DNA of 64,000 bases from Anaerovirgula multivorans. GTDB lineage: Bacteria > Bacillota > Clostridia > Peptostreptococcales > Natronincolaceae. The notes below the pieces were generated by a model, which ran no database searches, was not told the origin of the DNA, and was given only the letters and a program-made list of their open reading frames with translations. The DNA lies in NCBI RefSeq assembly GCF_900188145.1, contig NZ_FZOJ01000010.1, forward strand, positions 94,204-158,203, given 5' to 3'. The position numbers and the translations under genes were made by a program. Positions 36,658 through 46,022 of the stretch are shown piece by piece (within the stretch, counting starts at the first letter, position 1; every line of letters begins with the position of its first letter).

Positions 36658-36846
36658 AATCCGTCGAAGTCTTTGAGGATATGTTTCTTTTTTGAGTGAA
36701 GTTTTATAATATGTCTGTTTTTCTTTTGTGTTAACAGCTACTTTCCTAACATCTTCCCCTATTGATTGAATCAATGTTAAAAATATTAGTATAACAGGAA
36801 TTAGGATAATGCCTAAAAAACTTATGCTGATGAAATAGTTAAACAT
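36652..36846 (-). CDS. small single-pass membrane protein, unknown
   Basis: A 64-residue protein with one N-terminal membrane helix (about residues 1-25: FNYFISISFLGIILIPVILI) and a basic cytoplasmic tail (KEKQTYYKTSLKKETYPQRL). GGGAGAG is six bases before the ATG at 36846 and abuts the alternative ATG at 36852. It lies just upstream of csfB in the same direction, separated by a hairpin. No family is recognised. Confidence 0.55.
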   Translation of the reverse strand: MFNYFISISFLGIILIPVILIFLTLIQSIGEDVRKVAVNTKEKQTYYKTSLKKETYPQRLRRIK

Positions 36847-37009
36847 TTTCATCTCTCCCTAAAGTGGATTCATGGTATTTTTCGTCATCTTCAGTAGAAA
36901 ATCCTGCTGTTTTTCAAAATTTCTTCAAAGATTTGTTTTCTACTTAAATTATTCTACACCATTTTCCAAAGTCCTACCTTAGGTTTCTAGGAAATATGTC
37001 CTATTATGT

Positions 37010-37048
37010 AAATATATACTTATAAATTTTAACACACTAAGCGTTGCA
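37010..37048 (-). repeat. half copy of repeat R2
   Basis: TATATACTTATAAATTTTAA, then CACACTAAG, matches the left end of R2 only. On the minus strand it follows the terminator of the cobalamin gene run by eight bases. Confidence 0.55.
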
Positions 37049-37055
37049 ATAAACT

Positions 37056-37077
37056 GAGGATGTGTCCCCACATCCTC
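37056..37077 (-). terminator. terminator of the cobalamin operon
   Basis: GAGGATGTG and CACATCCTC form a 9-bp stem with a four-base loop, ten bases after the last small gene of the run. Confidence 0.7.
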
Positions 37078-37087
37078 TTTCTGTTGA

Positions 37088-37237
37088 TTACATCTTATCA
37101 ACAAAAGCCATTAAAAAAACTTTCTCTTGTCTATTTTTGTTAATCTCATCCTCAATTGTCATTAATTTTTGTAGTTGATCTTGAGATAGACTGGCATAGC
37201 TCATTTTGCCCATATCTTTATTCACTTCTTGGTTCAT
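37088..37237 (-). CDS. 49-residue soluble protein, unknown
   Basis: I do not recognise it. AAAAGGAGG precedes the ATG at 37237. The protein is charged and helical (LSQDQLQKLMTIEDEINKNR) and ends LMAFVDKM. It lies 43 bases after the cbiJ stop and before the operon terminator, so it is co-transcribed with cobalamin genes. It contains no cysteine or histidine cluster. Confidence 0.6.
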   Translation of the reverse strand: MNQEVNKDMGKMSYASLSQDQLQKLMTIEDEINKNRQEKVFLMAFVDKM

Positions 37238-37280
37238 GTGTATATAGCCTCCTTTTAATTGGTTACTACTATCTTCACAA

Positions 37281-38051
37281 TTATTTTCCATAAATGAAAG
37301 CCATTTTATTCACTATTTCATTTATATCATAATAAATTTTTCCATAAGAAATAGATGGTCTTTTTACCAATATAACAGGAATTTTTAAATATTTTGCTGC
37401 ATTTATTTTTTCTTCTGTACCACCAGCTTCACCACTATCTTTCGTTACAACAACAGAGGCTCCATAGCTTTTAAACATTTGTTGATTCATTTCTTCACTA
37501 AAGGGTCCTTTCATGGCAATCAGGTTATCGGGAGTAAAACCATAATCTTCACAGGTTTTAACAATTTTTGATAAAGGTAAAACTCTAGCTATCAATCGAT
37601 CTACTTTTATTTCTTTAAGAAACGTAGGCAGGTGATTGCTTCCTATGGTTAGAAATACTTTTCCCTCAAAATCCTTCGCCATTTTTGCCGCATGGGAAAA
37701 ATTCTCCGCCCAAAGAAGAGTTTCCTCCTCTGTCTCTTTAGAAAAAGTATCCTGCCGTTCGTAGCGAAAATAGGGGATTTTTTTTACTTTTGATACCTCT
37801 AGTGCCAATCTAGAAATGTTTTCTGCATAGGGATGAGTAATGTCTACGATGGCGGTAATCCTTCTTTCTTCAATCAAAGTCTCCATCCTTAATTTGTCTA
37901 GTTTTTTCTCCATTACCTCTATCTTAGCATTTTCCTTTAACAATTTACCACCATAAGCTGTGGTTACAGTGGCTATAATTTGCAATCCCTTTTTCGTAAG
38001 AGCTTCCACCAATATCTTTCCTTCTGTTGTTCCACAGAGGGCTAAAATCAT
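37281..38051 (-). CDS. cbiJ: cobalt-precorrin-6A reductase
   Basis: CbiJ/CobK reduces precorrin-6A to 6B with a pyridine nucleotide. The 256-residue protein has the typical start ILALCGTTEGKILVEAL, DITHPYAENISRLALE, IGSNHLPTF and VVTKDSGEAGGTEEKI. It overlaps cbiH by four bases and belongs to the anaerobic pathway run. Confidence 0.93.
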   Translation of the reverse strand: MILALCGTTEGKILVEALTKKGLQIIATVTTAYGGKLLKENAKIEVMEKKLDKLRMETLIEERRITAIVDITHPYAENISRLALEVSKVKKIPYFRYERQDTFSKETEEETLLWAENFSHAAKMAKDFEGKVFLTIGSNHLPTFLKEIKVDRLIARVLPLSKIVKTCEDYGFTPDNLIAMKGPFSEEMNQQMFKSYGASVVVTKDSGEAGGTEEKINAAKYLKIPVILVKRPSISYGKIYYDINEIVNKMAFIYGK

Positions 38052-38779
38052 AGGGCATATCCCCTTGGTGTAATGATTTTGTTCCCTTGGATAAAAGTAT
38101 TGCTGTTGCCGATAATCACCACTGTTAACATATCAATGGGATGCTGCAGCATTTCATCTAATGTAGTGATCATATGGGCTTCTCCTTCTCTCTTTGCATT
38201 GCGGACGATACCAACAGGGGTTTCTTTTTTTCTGTATTTCAACAATATATCTCTAGCCTCTTCAATCTGGGTTACTCTCCCTTTACTTTTAGGGTTATAA
38301 AGGGCTATAACAAAGTCCCCCTCTGCTGCTAAATGCAGTCTCTTTTTGATTACCTCCCAATCAGTAAGCAAATCGCTTAAGCTAATCACTGTAAAATCGT
38401 GCATCAATGGAGCTCCTAGTACTGCTGCTGCAGCGCTAACAGCAGTTACCCCCGGGATAACTTCAATGATTACAGTACTATCTCGCTGTCCCTTTACCTC
38501 CAGCATAGCTCCTGCCATACCATAAATGCCAGGGTCTCCACTGCTGACTAATGAAACTGTAGACCCTTCCTCTGCTAAGTCTAAGGCAAGATTACACCTT
38601 TCTATTTCTTTTTTCATACCGCTATCTATTACTTTTTTATTCTCTACAAGATGTGGAATTAAATCTATGTAGGTTTTGTAGCCTATGACCACATCACTGG
38701 CTAGAATTGCTTCTTTCGCAGCTGGCGTCATATAACTTTCTTCTCCGGGTCCGATACCGATGACAAATATTTTTTTCAT
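38048..38779 (-). CDS. cbiH: cobalt-precorrin-3B C17-methyltransferase
   Basis: CbiH/CobJ carries out C17 methylation with ring contraction in the anaerobic route. The 243-residue SAM-dependent tetrapyrrole methylase shows VIGIGPGEESYMTPAAKEAI at the start, the SSGDPGIYGMAG motif and ALYNPKSKGR. The neighbours cbiG and cbiJ confirm the assignment. Four-base overlap with cbiJ. Confidence 0.94.
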   Translation of the reverse strand: MKKIFVIGIGPGEESYMTPAAKEAILASDVVIGYKTYIDLIPHLVENKKVIDSGMKKEIERCNLALDLAEEGSTVSLVSSGDPGIYGMAGAMLEVKGQRDSTVIIEVIPGVTAVSAAAAVLGAPLMHDFTVISLSDLLTDWEVIKKRLHLAAEGDFVIALYNPKSKGRVTQIEEARDILLKYRKKETPVGIVRNAKREGEAHMITTLDEMLQHPIDMLTVVIIGNSNTFIQGNKIITPRGYAL

Positions 38780-38782
38780 CTC

Positions 38783-39823
38783 TTATCTCCTCTCTTTTTC
38801 TTCCGCTATTGAAATGGTAACACCGTGGTTTTTCTGTTTTTTCAGGAGCATTGTTCCCCCTTGACTACCTAAGTAAGCGCAGGGCTCACTGACGGAGCCT
38901 ACTCCAATGGTTTTCTTCACAAAGGGAGAGATATCAAAGTCTTCTTCTATTTCTACTATCTGTTGTCTTTCTATAATTTCTAAGGGAATCCCCAAGGTTT
39001 CAGTAACTTCCTTTAGTCCCTCCTCTTCTGCCTTTACATCCACTGTTACTATTTTTTTAACAGCCTCTATTCTTCTGTTGCACTTTCTTAAGGCTTCCTT
39101 TATTTCTGAAAAAACAGCAGAAGCTAAGGTGTTTTTCCGACAGCCTACCCCTATGATTAGATTCTGAGGATATAGCTGTAGTAGATTTTCTTCTATATTT
39201 TCTATAGCTTTATTGCCTATGTAGATGCCATAGGTTGTAGAGGAGATTTCCTCAAGGTTTTTTACAATATGATAATTTATAGGCAGAGGAAAGGAAATGC
39301 GAATTTCACTAAAAACATCTATTTCTCCACCATTAACAATGTGAGCAGTTATTTGCTTTGTTAGCTGCCAGTTGTAAATTTTACATTCAAGCCTTTGGGC
39401 TAATGTATCTACCGCCATCGTATTTTGCACATCTGAAGCTGTGGTGATGACAGGGTTGGCTCCAATTTTAGAAGCTATTTTTAAAGTCAACTCATTGGCC
39501 CCTCCAATATGCCCTGATAATAAACTGATGACACTTTGTCCCTTTTCATCCATTACAATCACACCAGGGTCTTGTCTTTTATCTACTATATAGGGAGCTA
39601 TACTTCTCACTACAATACCCGTAGCCATAATGAAGATCAAATAATCTATTGAAGGAAATAGTCGTTCCACCACAGTCTTTAAATCTGGCTCTATAGGAAG
39701 CGTATCTTCTTCCTCCTTGAAAAACTTAGATAACACATATAGGTGGCTTTCTGGTAGATGCCTTTTTAGTTTCAGTCCCATCCTTTTACCACCCTCTGTT
39801 ACGGAAAGAATAGCTATCTTCAT
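38783..39823 (-). CDS. cbiG: cobalt-precorrin-5A hydrolase
   Basis: CbiG opens the delta-lactone and releases acetaldehyde from cobalt-precorrin-5A. The 346-residue protein has the N-terminal domain (ILSVTEGGKRMG at the start), the central VIVMDEKGQSVISLLSGHIG, GANELT, and the C-terminal GVGCRKNT domain with AYLGSQGGTMLLKKQK. The start codon directly abuts the cbiF stop. Confidence 0.93.
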   Translation of the reverse strand: MKIAILSVTEGGKRMGLKLKRHLPESHLYVLSKFFKEEEDTLPIEPDLKTVVERLFPSIDYLIFIMATGIVVRSIAPYIVDKRQDPGVIVMDEKGQSVISLLSGHIGGANELTLKIASKIGANPVITTASDVQNTMAVDTLAQRLECKIYNWQLTKQITAHIVNGGEIDVFSEIRISFPLPINYHIVKNLEEISSTTYGIYIGNKAIENIEENLLQLYPQNLIIGVGCRKNTLASAVFSEIKEALRKCNRRIEAVKKIVTVDVKAEEEGLKEVTETLGIPLEIIERQQIVEIEEDFDISPFVKKTIGVGSVSEPCAYLGSQGGTMLLKKQKNHGVTISIAEEKERR

Positions 39824-40582
39824 TTATTCCTTTCCCCTTCTATATTCATGGGTGAAGTTTTCATCATATAGTTTAGACAGAGCATAGTCATTTCCTAAAA
39901 AATTGCCTACTAAGATTTGTGCTGTTTTCTTGATATCAGCTTCCTTCACTTTAAGAGCAATATCCGCTAATGTTCCCTCCACGATTTTTTCGTCCTCCCA
40001 AGTGGCTTTTTGAACTACTGCAACTGGTGTATTAGAAGGGTAAGCAGTTAATAGCTCCTCCACCACTTCTTGAATCATTTGGACGGATAAAAATATTGCC
40101 ATGGAAGCCTGATGCTGTGCAAGAGAAGCAAGGCTTTCTCCAGAAGGTACAGGGGTTCTCCCCTCCATTCTGGTTAGAATCACAGTTTGTGACACCTCAG
40201 GAAGGGTAAATTCCTTTTTTAGCTGAGCAGCTGAAGCCACAAAGGAGCTAACGCCGGGTACAACCTCATAATCTATCGCTAGCTCTTCTAGTGCATCCAT
40301 CTGTTCTCTAATGGCACCATATATACTGGGGTCTCCCGTATGGACTCTAGCAACAATTTTGTCATCAGCTGCCGCCCCCTTCATCACCTCTATTACCTCT
40401 GGTAAGGTCATAGAGGCACTATTATAAACCTGGGCATTTTCTTTTCTATCAGCGATCACCTGTGGATTTACTAAAGAGCCGGCATAAATAATGACATCTG
40501 CCTCCTGTATTCTTTTCTTGCCCTTAAGTGTAATTAGCTCTGGGTCACCAGGCCCTGCTCCTATAAAATAGACTTTAGTCAT
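39824..40582 (-). CDS. cbiF: cobalt-precorrin-4 C11-methyltransferase
   Basis: CbiF/CobM methylates C11 of the cobalt-precorrin. The 252-residue methylase shows FIGAGPGDPELITLKGKKRI, VIIYAGSLVNPQV, and the HTGDPSIYGAIREQMD motif near residue 81. It overlaps cbiL by eight bases. Confidence 0.95.
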   Translation of the reverse strand: MTKVYFIGAGPGDPELITLKGKKRIQEADVIIYAGSLVNPQVIADRKENAQVYNSASMTLPEVIEVMKGAAADDKIVARVHTGDPSIYGAIREQMDALEELAIDYEVVPGVSSFVASAAQLKKEFTLPEVSQTVILTRMEGRTPVPSGESLASLAQHQASMAIFLSVQMIQEVVEELLTAYPSNTPVAVVQKATWEDEKIVEGTLADIALKVKEADIKKTAQILVGNFLGNDYALSKLYDENFTHEYRRGKE

Positions 40583-41288
40583 GGAACTCCCCTCCTTTTT
40601 TGATAATAACTGTTGATAAATAAGGAACCTTTTCTTCCTCTAAATCCTTTATATCTGAAGTAATAAATTCATCATCATGACCGCACTTTGAAATCATCAC
40701 AAAATTCTTTTCTAGCCCATTCTTTTTTAGCTTTTCTGCTAACCCTTTAGGGTCGTGAGATACCTTTAATACCACTAAGTTGTCAGCGTTATTTAGCACC
40801 CTCTCCACCTTTTCTTCCTCTTTGATTAAGGGAAGAATCGTTAAGGTTTCATCTCCCTCCGTCAAAGGAAGGTTTACTTTACTGGCGGTGGCACTAAAGG
40901 AGGTGATGCCTGGAATGGTTTCAATATCATAATTTTTTTCCTTTAAAGCCTTTAGAATGTATATATAGGTGCTATATAATAAAGCATCCCCTAACGTTAG
41001 AAAGGCTACCTTTTTTCCTTTATTTAAAGCATCTTCAATGATGCGGATATTCTCTTTCCAGTGACTTTCTAGTGTTTCCTGACAATAAACCATAGGAAAT
41101 ACTAAAGCCTTGATTTCTGCCGATGAAGTGATATGCACTTTAGCAATTTTTAAAGCAATGCTTTCTTCTTCCTTTTTTCCTTTAGGACAAATAATCACAT
41201 CTGCTTCTCCAAGTATTTTTGCAGCCTTTAGGGTTAGTAGTTCAGGATCTCCCGGGCCTACCCCTATGCCGTATAGCTTCCCCTTCAT
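40575..41288 (-). CDS. cbiL: cobalt-precorrin-2 C20-methyltransferase
   Basis: CbiL/CobI methylates C20 of cobalt-precorrin-2. The 237-residue methylase begins GKLYGIGVGPGDPELLTLKA and has VAFLTLGDALLYSTYIY. The ATG at 41288 has AAAGGAGGA ahead of it; a longer frame start at 41336 would overlap cbiT and lacks one. Confidence 0.94.
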   Translation of the reverse strand: MKGKLYGIGVGPGDPELLTLKAAKILGEADVIICPKGKKEEESIALKIAKVHITSSAEIKALVFPMVYCQETLESHWKENIRIIEDALNKGKKVAFLTLGDALLYSTYIYILKALKEKNYDIETIPGITSFSATASKVNLPLTEGDETLTILPLIKEEEKVERVLNNADNLVVLKVSHDPKGLAEKLKKNGLEKNFVMISKCGHDDEFITSDIKDLEEEKVPYLSTVIIKKGGEFHD

Positions 41289-41310
41289 AAAAAGTCCTCC
41301 TTTTCGTTTT

Positions 41311-41904
41311 TCATCTCTTTGTAGCCGACAGGACATAGATGGTATTTTGGGCCTCCATAAGGGTATAGTTTCCCGTGGAACGTCCTTTAGAAACTCCTAT
41401 TGAAACCATTTCAACTTCTTGAAATCCCTTATCCTTTAAACCATGCAGCGCCGATGTCAAAGTCTCAAGAGTAACGGCGGTGATGACGATTCTGCCCTCC
41501 TGAGAAAGATGTTGTAAAGCATGGTCCATTATCCAAGGTAATTCTCCACCACTACCTCCGATAAAGATCCTATCAAAGGCTTCAATTTTATTTAATTCTG
41601 TTTTTCCTCTACCCTTTAATATTTCTATGTTGTTTAATTCAAAGGCATTTTTATTAACTTCTAATAAATTTAAGGCTTCCTCTTTATACTCTATAGCGTA
41701 AACCTTGCCTTTAGACAGCTTTAAAGCCGCTTCAATAGATACCGAACCAGTGCCTGCTCCTACATCTATAAAAATATTGTCCTCCTGTAACCTCAGTTTT
41801 CCCATCACAACAGCCCTTACTTCCTCCTTCGTCATAGGGGCCTTTCCCCTTATAAAATAACTATCAGGGATTCCGAAGCTGCTGTAATTCCATTTTTTAT
41901 TCAT
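41311..41904 (-). CDS. cbiT: cobalt-precorrin-6B C15-methyltransferase (decarboxylating)
   Basis: CbiT methylates C15 and removes the acetate carboxyl in partnership with CbiE. The 197-residue Rossmann-fold enzyme shows GIPDSYFIRGKAPMTKEEVR, FIDVGAGTGSVSIEAAL and IFIGGSGGELPWIMDHAL. It overlaps cbiE by eight bases; here E and T are separate genes rather than one CobL-type fusion. Confidence 0.94.
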   Translation of the reverse strand: MNKKWNYSSFGIPDSYFIRGKAPMTKEEVRAVVMGKLRLQEDNIFIDVGAGTGSVSIEAALKLSKGKVYAIEYKEEALNLLEVNKNAFELNNIEILKGRGKTELNKIEAFDRIFIGGSGGELPWIMDHALQHLSQEGRIVITAVTLETLTSALHGLKDKGFQEVEMVSIGVSKGRSTGNYTLMEAQNTIYVLSATKR

Positions 41905-42517
41905 ATGTAATCACCACCACTGTCATTTGATAGGGAGCCTTTTCTATGATATCCTTAGGACTTCCCTTAATAACTCGTTCTTCCTCATAGGATAAATTTT
42001 CTCCCACCACCATGACTGCCTTCTCCAGTCCTGCATGGATTAGGTCCTTTGCTATCTTCTCTGGGGTATAAAGAGTATCCGTCAACAATCCTATCTTCTT
42101 AAATTGACGCAGTTTCTCAATAAAGTTAGTCTCTCTTCCATGAAGACTGGTGAGGGGTACCTCCTGCCAGGTTTCCTTCATTCTGCTAAAAAGATATTGT
42201 AGAGAGCTAATTCCGGGTATTACTTCTAAGTCTTCTTGGTGGAAATACTTTTTAAGATAAGTTAGCATACTATAGAAACCTGTGTCTCCTGAAAGAATGA
42301 CTGCTATGTTTTTGTCTTTCTTATGAATTTTTATATACTCCACTACTTCCTTCAAATCCTTTGATATAACATAGGTCTCTCCCTTATAGTCTCGAAAGAC
42401 TTCAAGGTTCCGTCTACCTCCTATTAAAATGTCACTGGTCTCCACAGCTCTATAGGCCGCTGGCAACACATAATCTGGATGACCAGGACCTATTCCAACT
42501 ATCCATATTTTTTTCAT
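41897..42517 (-). CDS. cbiE: cobalt-precorrin-7 C5-methyltransferase
   Basis: CbiE methylates C5. The 206-residue methylase begins KKIWIVGIGPGHPDYVLPAA and has VILSGDTGFYSMLTYL, IPGISSLQYLFSRM and SLHGRETNF. An ATGA overlap links it to cbiD. Confidence 0.94.
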   Translation of the reverse strand: MKKIWIVGIGPGHPDYVLPAAYRAVETSDILIGGRRNLEVFRDYKGETYVISKDLKEVVEYIKIHKKDKNIAVILSGDTGFYSMLTYLKKYFHQEDLEVIPGISSLQYLFSRMKETWQEVPLTSLHGRETNFIEKLRQFKKIGLLTDTLYTPEKIAKDLIHAGLEKAVMVVGENLSYEEERVIKGSPKDIIEKAPYQMTVVVITYE

Positions 42518-43632
42518 TCCTTAAACTCCTCCAGTAGCTTTTTTCCTTCTGGACAAATAGCCAAGATTCCATGCTCCATCGTAAAAATAATGGTGCCAAT
42601 ATCTATCTCTTCTGCAGTTCTTTCTCTTGCTTTTTCTGTAATCTTTTGGGCCAGCAGCGGGAAGATTTCCTCTTTTTTCATTTGCTGAAGGAGGGTAACT
42701 GCCTCTTCTGTTGTATTGCTATTCAACACACTCTTTATTTCTTCAGCAGAAGCTCCTAACAACCCTACATAAGCCGCCAATATTTCCCTTCTACCATCTG
42801 CCACCTTACTGTGGGTGTGAAAAATACCTCCTGCCACCTTTACTAGCTTTCCTAGGTGACCTACCAAAAGAACCTTCTTTATTTTATATCCTACTGCCTT
42901 ATCCAGCATAAAACCTATAAAGTTACTGGTTTTAATCACATAGTTATCCTGGAAGCTGTAATTGTTTTTGACTAGATCCCTACCGTAGTTGCCAGGGACA
43001 AAGATCAATTTATCTAGACCCTCCTCTTTTGCTACAGAAACCTCTAGAGATAGAGATTCCTTCCAGGCTTCCTCAGACATAGGCTCCACAATTCCGGAGG
43101 TTCCTAATATAGAAATCCCCCCCTGAATTCCTAATCGAGGGTTAAAGGTTTTTACAGCTATTTTTTCTCCCTTGGGAACGAAAATCTCAATGTCCACGCC
43201 TCTTTCCTTACCAATGATCTCCCGTACTTCCTTTTCTATCATCTGAAGAGGAACGGGGTTAATAGCAGCTTTTCCTACAGCCACTGGCAGGCCCTTTTTT
43301 GTAACTCTTCCTACACCAATACCGCCTTCAATATTGATTTTATTATCCTGTCGCCAGCTTATCCTGCTGTAAATCATAAGACCATTGGTAGCGTCGGGGT
43401 CATCTCCTCCATCCTTCTTTATACCACAGCAGGCCCACCCTTCTCCAACTTCACAGTCAAAAAGGGCTAGTGTTAAATCCCATCCCTTTGGGGTAGAGAT
43501 TTTCACCTCCTCTACAGGTTTTCCCGTTAAAAGCATCTGGGCACCTCCCCTAGAAGCGGCAGCAGCACAAGAACCTGTAGTATAACCATATCGCAGGCGC
43601 TTTCCATTTCTCACCACATATTTATCTATCAT
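42514..43632 (-). CDS. cbiD: cobalt-precorrin-5B C1-methyltransferase
   Basis: CbiD methylates C1 in the anaerobic pathway and has no counterpart in the aerobic one. The 372-residue protein has the YGYTTGSCAAAASRGGAQML start motif, DGGDDPDATNGLMIYSRI and GTSGIVEPMSEEAW. Its presence with cbiG and cbiX marks the oxygen-independent, early-cobalt route. Confidence 0.96.
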   Translation of the reverse strand: MIDKYVVRNGKRLRYGYTTGSCAAAASRGGAQMLLTGKPVEEVKISTPKGWDLTLALFDCEVGEGWACCGIKKDGGDDPDATNGLMIYSRISWRQDNKINIEGGIGVGRVTKKGLPVAVGKAAINPVPLQMIEKEVREIIGKERGVDIEIFVPKGEKIAVKTFNPRLGIQGGISILGTSGIVEPMSEEAWKESLSLEVSVAKEEGLDKLIFVPGNYGRDLVKNNYSFQDNYVIKTSNFIGFMLDKAVGYKIKKVLLVGHLGKLVKVAGGIFHTHSKVADGRREILAAYVGLLGASAEEIKSVLNSNTTEEAVTLLQQMKKEEIFPLLAQKITEKARERTAEEIDIGTIIFTMEHGILAICPEGKKLLEEFKE

Positions 43633-43643
43633 AAGTTATGCTC

Positions 43644-44264
43644 CTATTTCAACATATACAACAAGGCATTTACAATGGCGGCTGCTACAGTGCTACCACC
43701 TTTTCTTCCTAATGTAGTGATATGGGGAACGCTTCTCTTAACTAATTCATCTTTAGATTCCTTAGCCCCTACAAAACCCACGGGTACACCCACCACCAAG
43801 CTAGGACTTTTTTTCTCTTCATCTATATAGTGGCATAACTGAAACAATGCTGTAGGAGCGTTTCCGATAACGAATATTTTTGTTTTTTCATCCTCCACTG
43901 CCTTTTTCATTGCCACCATGGATCGGGTAAGACCCTTTTCCTTTGCTTCTTTTGCTACTTGAGGATCGTCCACTAGACAGTAGATTTCGCAGTTTAATTC
44001 CTTTAACACGCTTTTATTAATTCCCGCCATAGCCATCTTTGTATCGGTGTAAATACTGCAGCCTTCTCTTAAGGCTGTTAAGGCAGAATCAATCGCTTCT
44101 TTGCTAATTTCAGTGATATCAGCATACTGAAAATCGGCAGTTGTATGAATCATTCTCTTGATAATCCTTCCCTCTTTTTCTGGAAAGGTTTTTTCTCCTA
44201 GCTCCTGGGTTATGATTTCAAAGCTTTTTCTTTCTATTTCCATTGGATCCTTGATATATTCCAT
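43644..44264 (-). CDS. cbiC: cobalt-precorrin-8 methylmutase
   Basis: CbiC moves the C11 methyl to C12, giving cobyrinate. The 206-residue protein shows MIHTTADFQYADI with the catalytic histidine, CSIYTDTKMAMAGINKSVL and VVGVPVGFVGAKESKDEL. It precedes cbiD by 11 bases. Confidence 0.95.
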   Translation of the reverse strand: MEYIKDPMEIERKSFEIITQELGEKTFPEKEGRIIKRMIHTTADFQYADITEISKEAIDSALTALREGCSIYTDTKMAMAGINKSVLKELNCEIYCLVDDPQVAKEAKEKGLTRSMVAMKKAVEDEKTKIFVIGNAPTALFQLCHYIDEEKKSPSLVVGVPVGFVGAKESKDELVKRSVPHITTLGRKGGSTVAAAIVNALLYMLK

Positions 44265-44283
44265 CTGTTTCCTCTCCCTTTGA

Positions 44284-45174
44284 TTATAAAGTCAAAATCC
44301 TTCCCCCTCCGGGAATAATATCATAGCTGCAAATCGATAAATAGCTTTTCATAAAATCCTTATCTTTAAGGGTATGACAAAAGCCTTCCCTATCAAAATC
44401 TGTGTCATTATACAGAATTCCTATAACAGAACCACTATGAGCCACGTTGATACCATAAGCACCAAACCTTTGGCTAATTTCATGGATTTCCTCCAAACCT
44501 TCCTTGTATAGGATTTTCTGGTTTGCAAATCCACTGATGGTAGCCGCTTTCCCCAGTTCCTTTAAACTCTGCTCTTTTATTCCCTTTTGAAAGTGAAAAA
44601 GTGCTTCTGCTACTTCTTTTTCATTACTCTTTATAATGCTAGTTCTATCAGTTTTACGAAAGTCTATGGTGTCAATTACATCTCTTCCTTCTAAAAGTAA
44701 TACCTTACAGCTAGGAAAGGTACCGTATTGTTTATAAAAACTACCCTTTAGGTGATCAAAAAGAGTAATCTCAGAAAAAACAATGCTATCGGTGGGCTCA
44801 ATCCCTATAGAAAGCTTAGCTATTTCTTCTTGGGTAATAGCTTTACCTAAGTATTCTGCTGTGGCTGTAGCAGTAGCAACTAAATCTGCAGTGCTACTGG
44901 CCATTCCTTTAGCAATAGGAATAGGCGAATCTATTTTTAAGCATAGATGCTTATAGTCTTTTTCATCATAGCCATAGTATTTAAAGACCTTCTCCAGCAT
45001 TCTATAGGCCTTTGTATAATTATGGGGTATGTTTTCTTTGTCATTTTGGTTTTTTTGTATTATGCTAACCCTACTAAATAAGTTAATACTGTAGGAAATC
45101 AGCTTTTCTCCTCCCTCAATATAACCCTGCAGCAACTCGCCACAGGAGGCGGGACAGATTGCCTGAATCATCAT
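44284..45174 (-). CDS. PduX-like L-threonine kinase (GHMP family)
   Basis: The 296-residue GHMP kinase begins QAICPASCGELLQGYIEGGE and has the ATP loop SPIPIAKGMASSTADLVATA and the end SVIGILYN. PduX makes L-threonine 3-phosphate, the substrate of CobD for the aminopropanol linker. That and the position inside the cobalamin run support the call; cobD itself is not in the window. Confidence 0.85.
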   Translation of the reverse strand: MMIQAICPASCGELLQGYIEGGEKLISYSINLFSRVSIIQKNQNDKENIPHNYTKAYRMLEKVFKYYGYDEKDYKHLCLKIDSPIPIAKGMASSTADLVATATATAEYLGKAITQEEIAKLSIGIEPTDSIVFSEITLFDHLKGSFYKQYGTFPSCKVLLLEGRDVIDTIDFRKTDRTSIIKSNEKEVAEALFHFQKGIKEQSLKELGKAATISGFANQKILYKEGLEEIHEISQRFGAYGINVAHSGSVIGILYNDTDFDREGFCHTLKDKDFMKSYLSICSYDIIPGGGRILTL

Positions 45175-45191
45175 GTCATCACCCTGCTCTA

Positions 45192-46013
45192 TTATAGATA
45201 TTTTAATAATTCCTGTTTATTTCTAGGTGGATAAGGGGCTTTGATTTTTCCCTTTTCCAACAAATCATAGTAAATTTCTAAAATCCATGGGACTTCTAGG
45301 TTTGCTTCTTTTAAAAGTGTCTGTTGTTTAAATACCTCTTGATAACTTCCCTCTAGCAGGACTTTGCCTTCTTTCATAATATAAAAATAATCTCCCCAGC
45401 TATAGGCGAAGTTCACATCATGGGTAGAAATGATTAAGGTTTTTCCCTTTTTATGCAGTTCCTCCAATATCTCCATTAGCTCTGTTGCATGCTTAGGATC
45501 TAAGGATATGGTAGGCTCGTCCAATAGAATTATCTCAGTATCCATAGCTAAAATATCAGCAATAGATACCCGCTTCTTTTCTCCGCCACTTAAGAAATGT
45601 ACTGGTTTATGCTGTAGCTTTGAAACATCAGTGGCCTCCATGGCCTCTACCACCTTCTTTTTTACTTCCTCATTGGAAAGACCTAGGTTTTTGGGTCCAA
45701 AGGATATTTCCTGATATACGCTGGTGGAAAATAGCTGGGTATCCGCATCTTGAAAGATAATTCCCACCTTCCTCCACAGGTCTTTACTCTCTTTATGGGA
45801 AAGTTTTTGGCCTTCATAATAAACTTCACCCTTTTGAGGCTTTAGTACACCATTCATATGGAGGAAGGTAGTGGATTTTCCCGAGCCATTAGGACCTAAA
45901 AATACAATTCTCTGTCCTTTTGGTATTTTTACATGGAGGTTATCTAATGCCAGTGTACCATCAGGATAATTATAGCTTATGTTCTTTAAATGTAGAATCC
46001 ATTGTTGTTCCAT
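45192..46013 (-). CDS. cbiO: cobalt ECF transporter ATPase
   Basis: CbiO is the ATP-binding subunit of the CbiMNQO cobalt importer. The 273-residue protein has Walker A LGPNGSGKSTTFLHMNG, signature FLSGGEKKRVSIADILA, Walker B IILLDEPTISLDPKHA and the switch STHDVNFAYSW. It follows cbiQ. Confidence 0.95.
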   Translation of the reverse strand: MEQQWILHLKNISYNYPDGTLALDNLHVKIPKGQRIVFLGPNGSGKSTTFLHMNGVLKPQKGEVYYEGQKLSHKESKDLWRKVGIIFQDADTQLFSTSVYQEISFGPKNLGLSNEEVKKKVVEAMEATDVSKLQHKPVHFLSGGEKKRVSIADILAMDTEIILLDEPTISLDPKHATELMEILEELHKKGKTLIISTHDVNFAYSWGDYFYIMKEGKVLLEGSYQEVFKQQTLLKEANLEVPWILEIYYDLLEKGKIKAPYPPRNKQELLKYL

Positions 46014-46022
46014 AAAAACCTC

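Noticed and set aside
41311..42517. cbiT and cbiE as a broken CobL fusion
   Set aside because: Each has its own start and full length, and separate E and T genes are usual in the anaerobic pathway.
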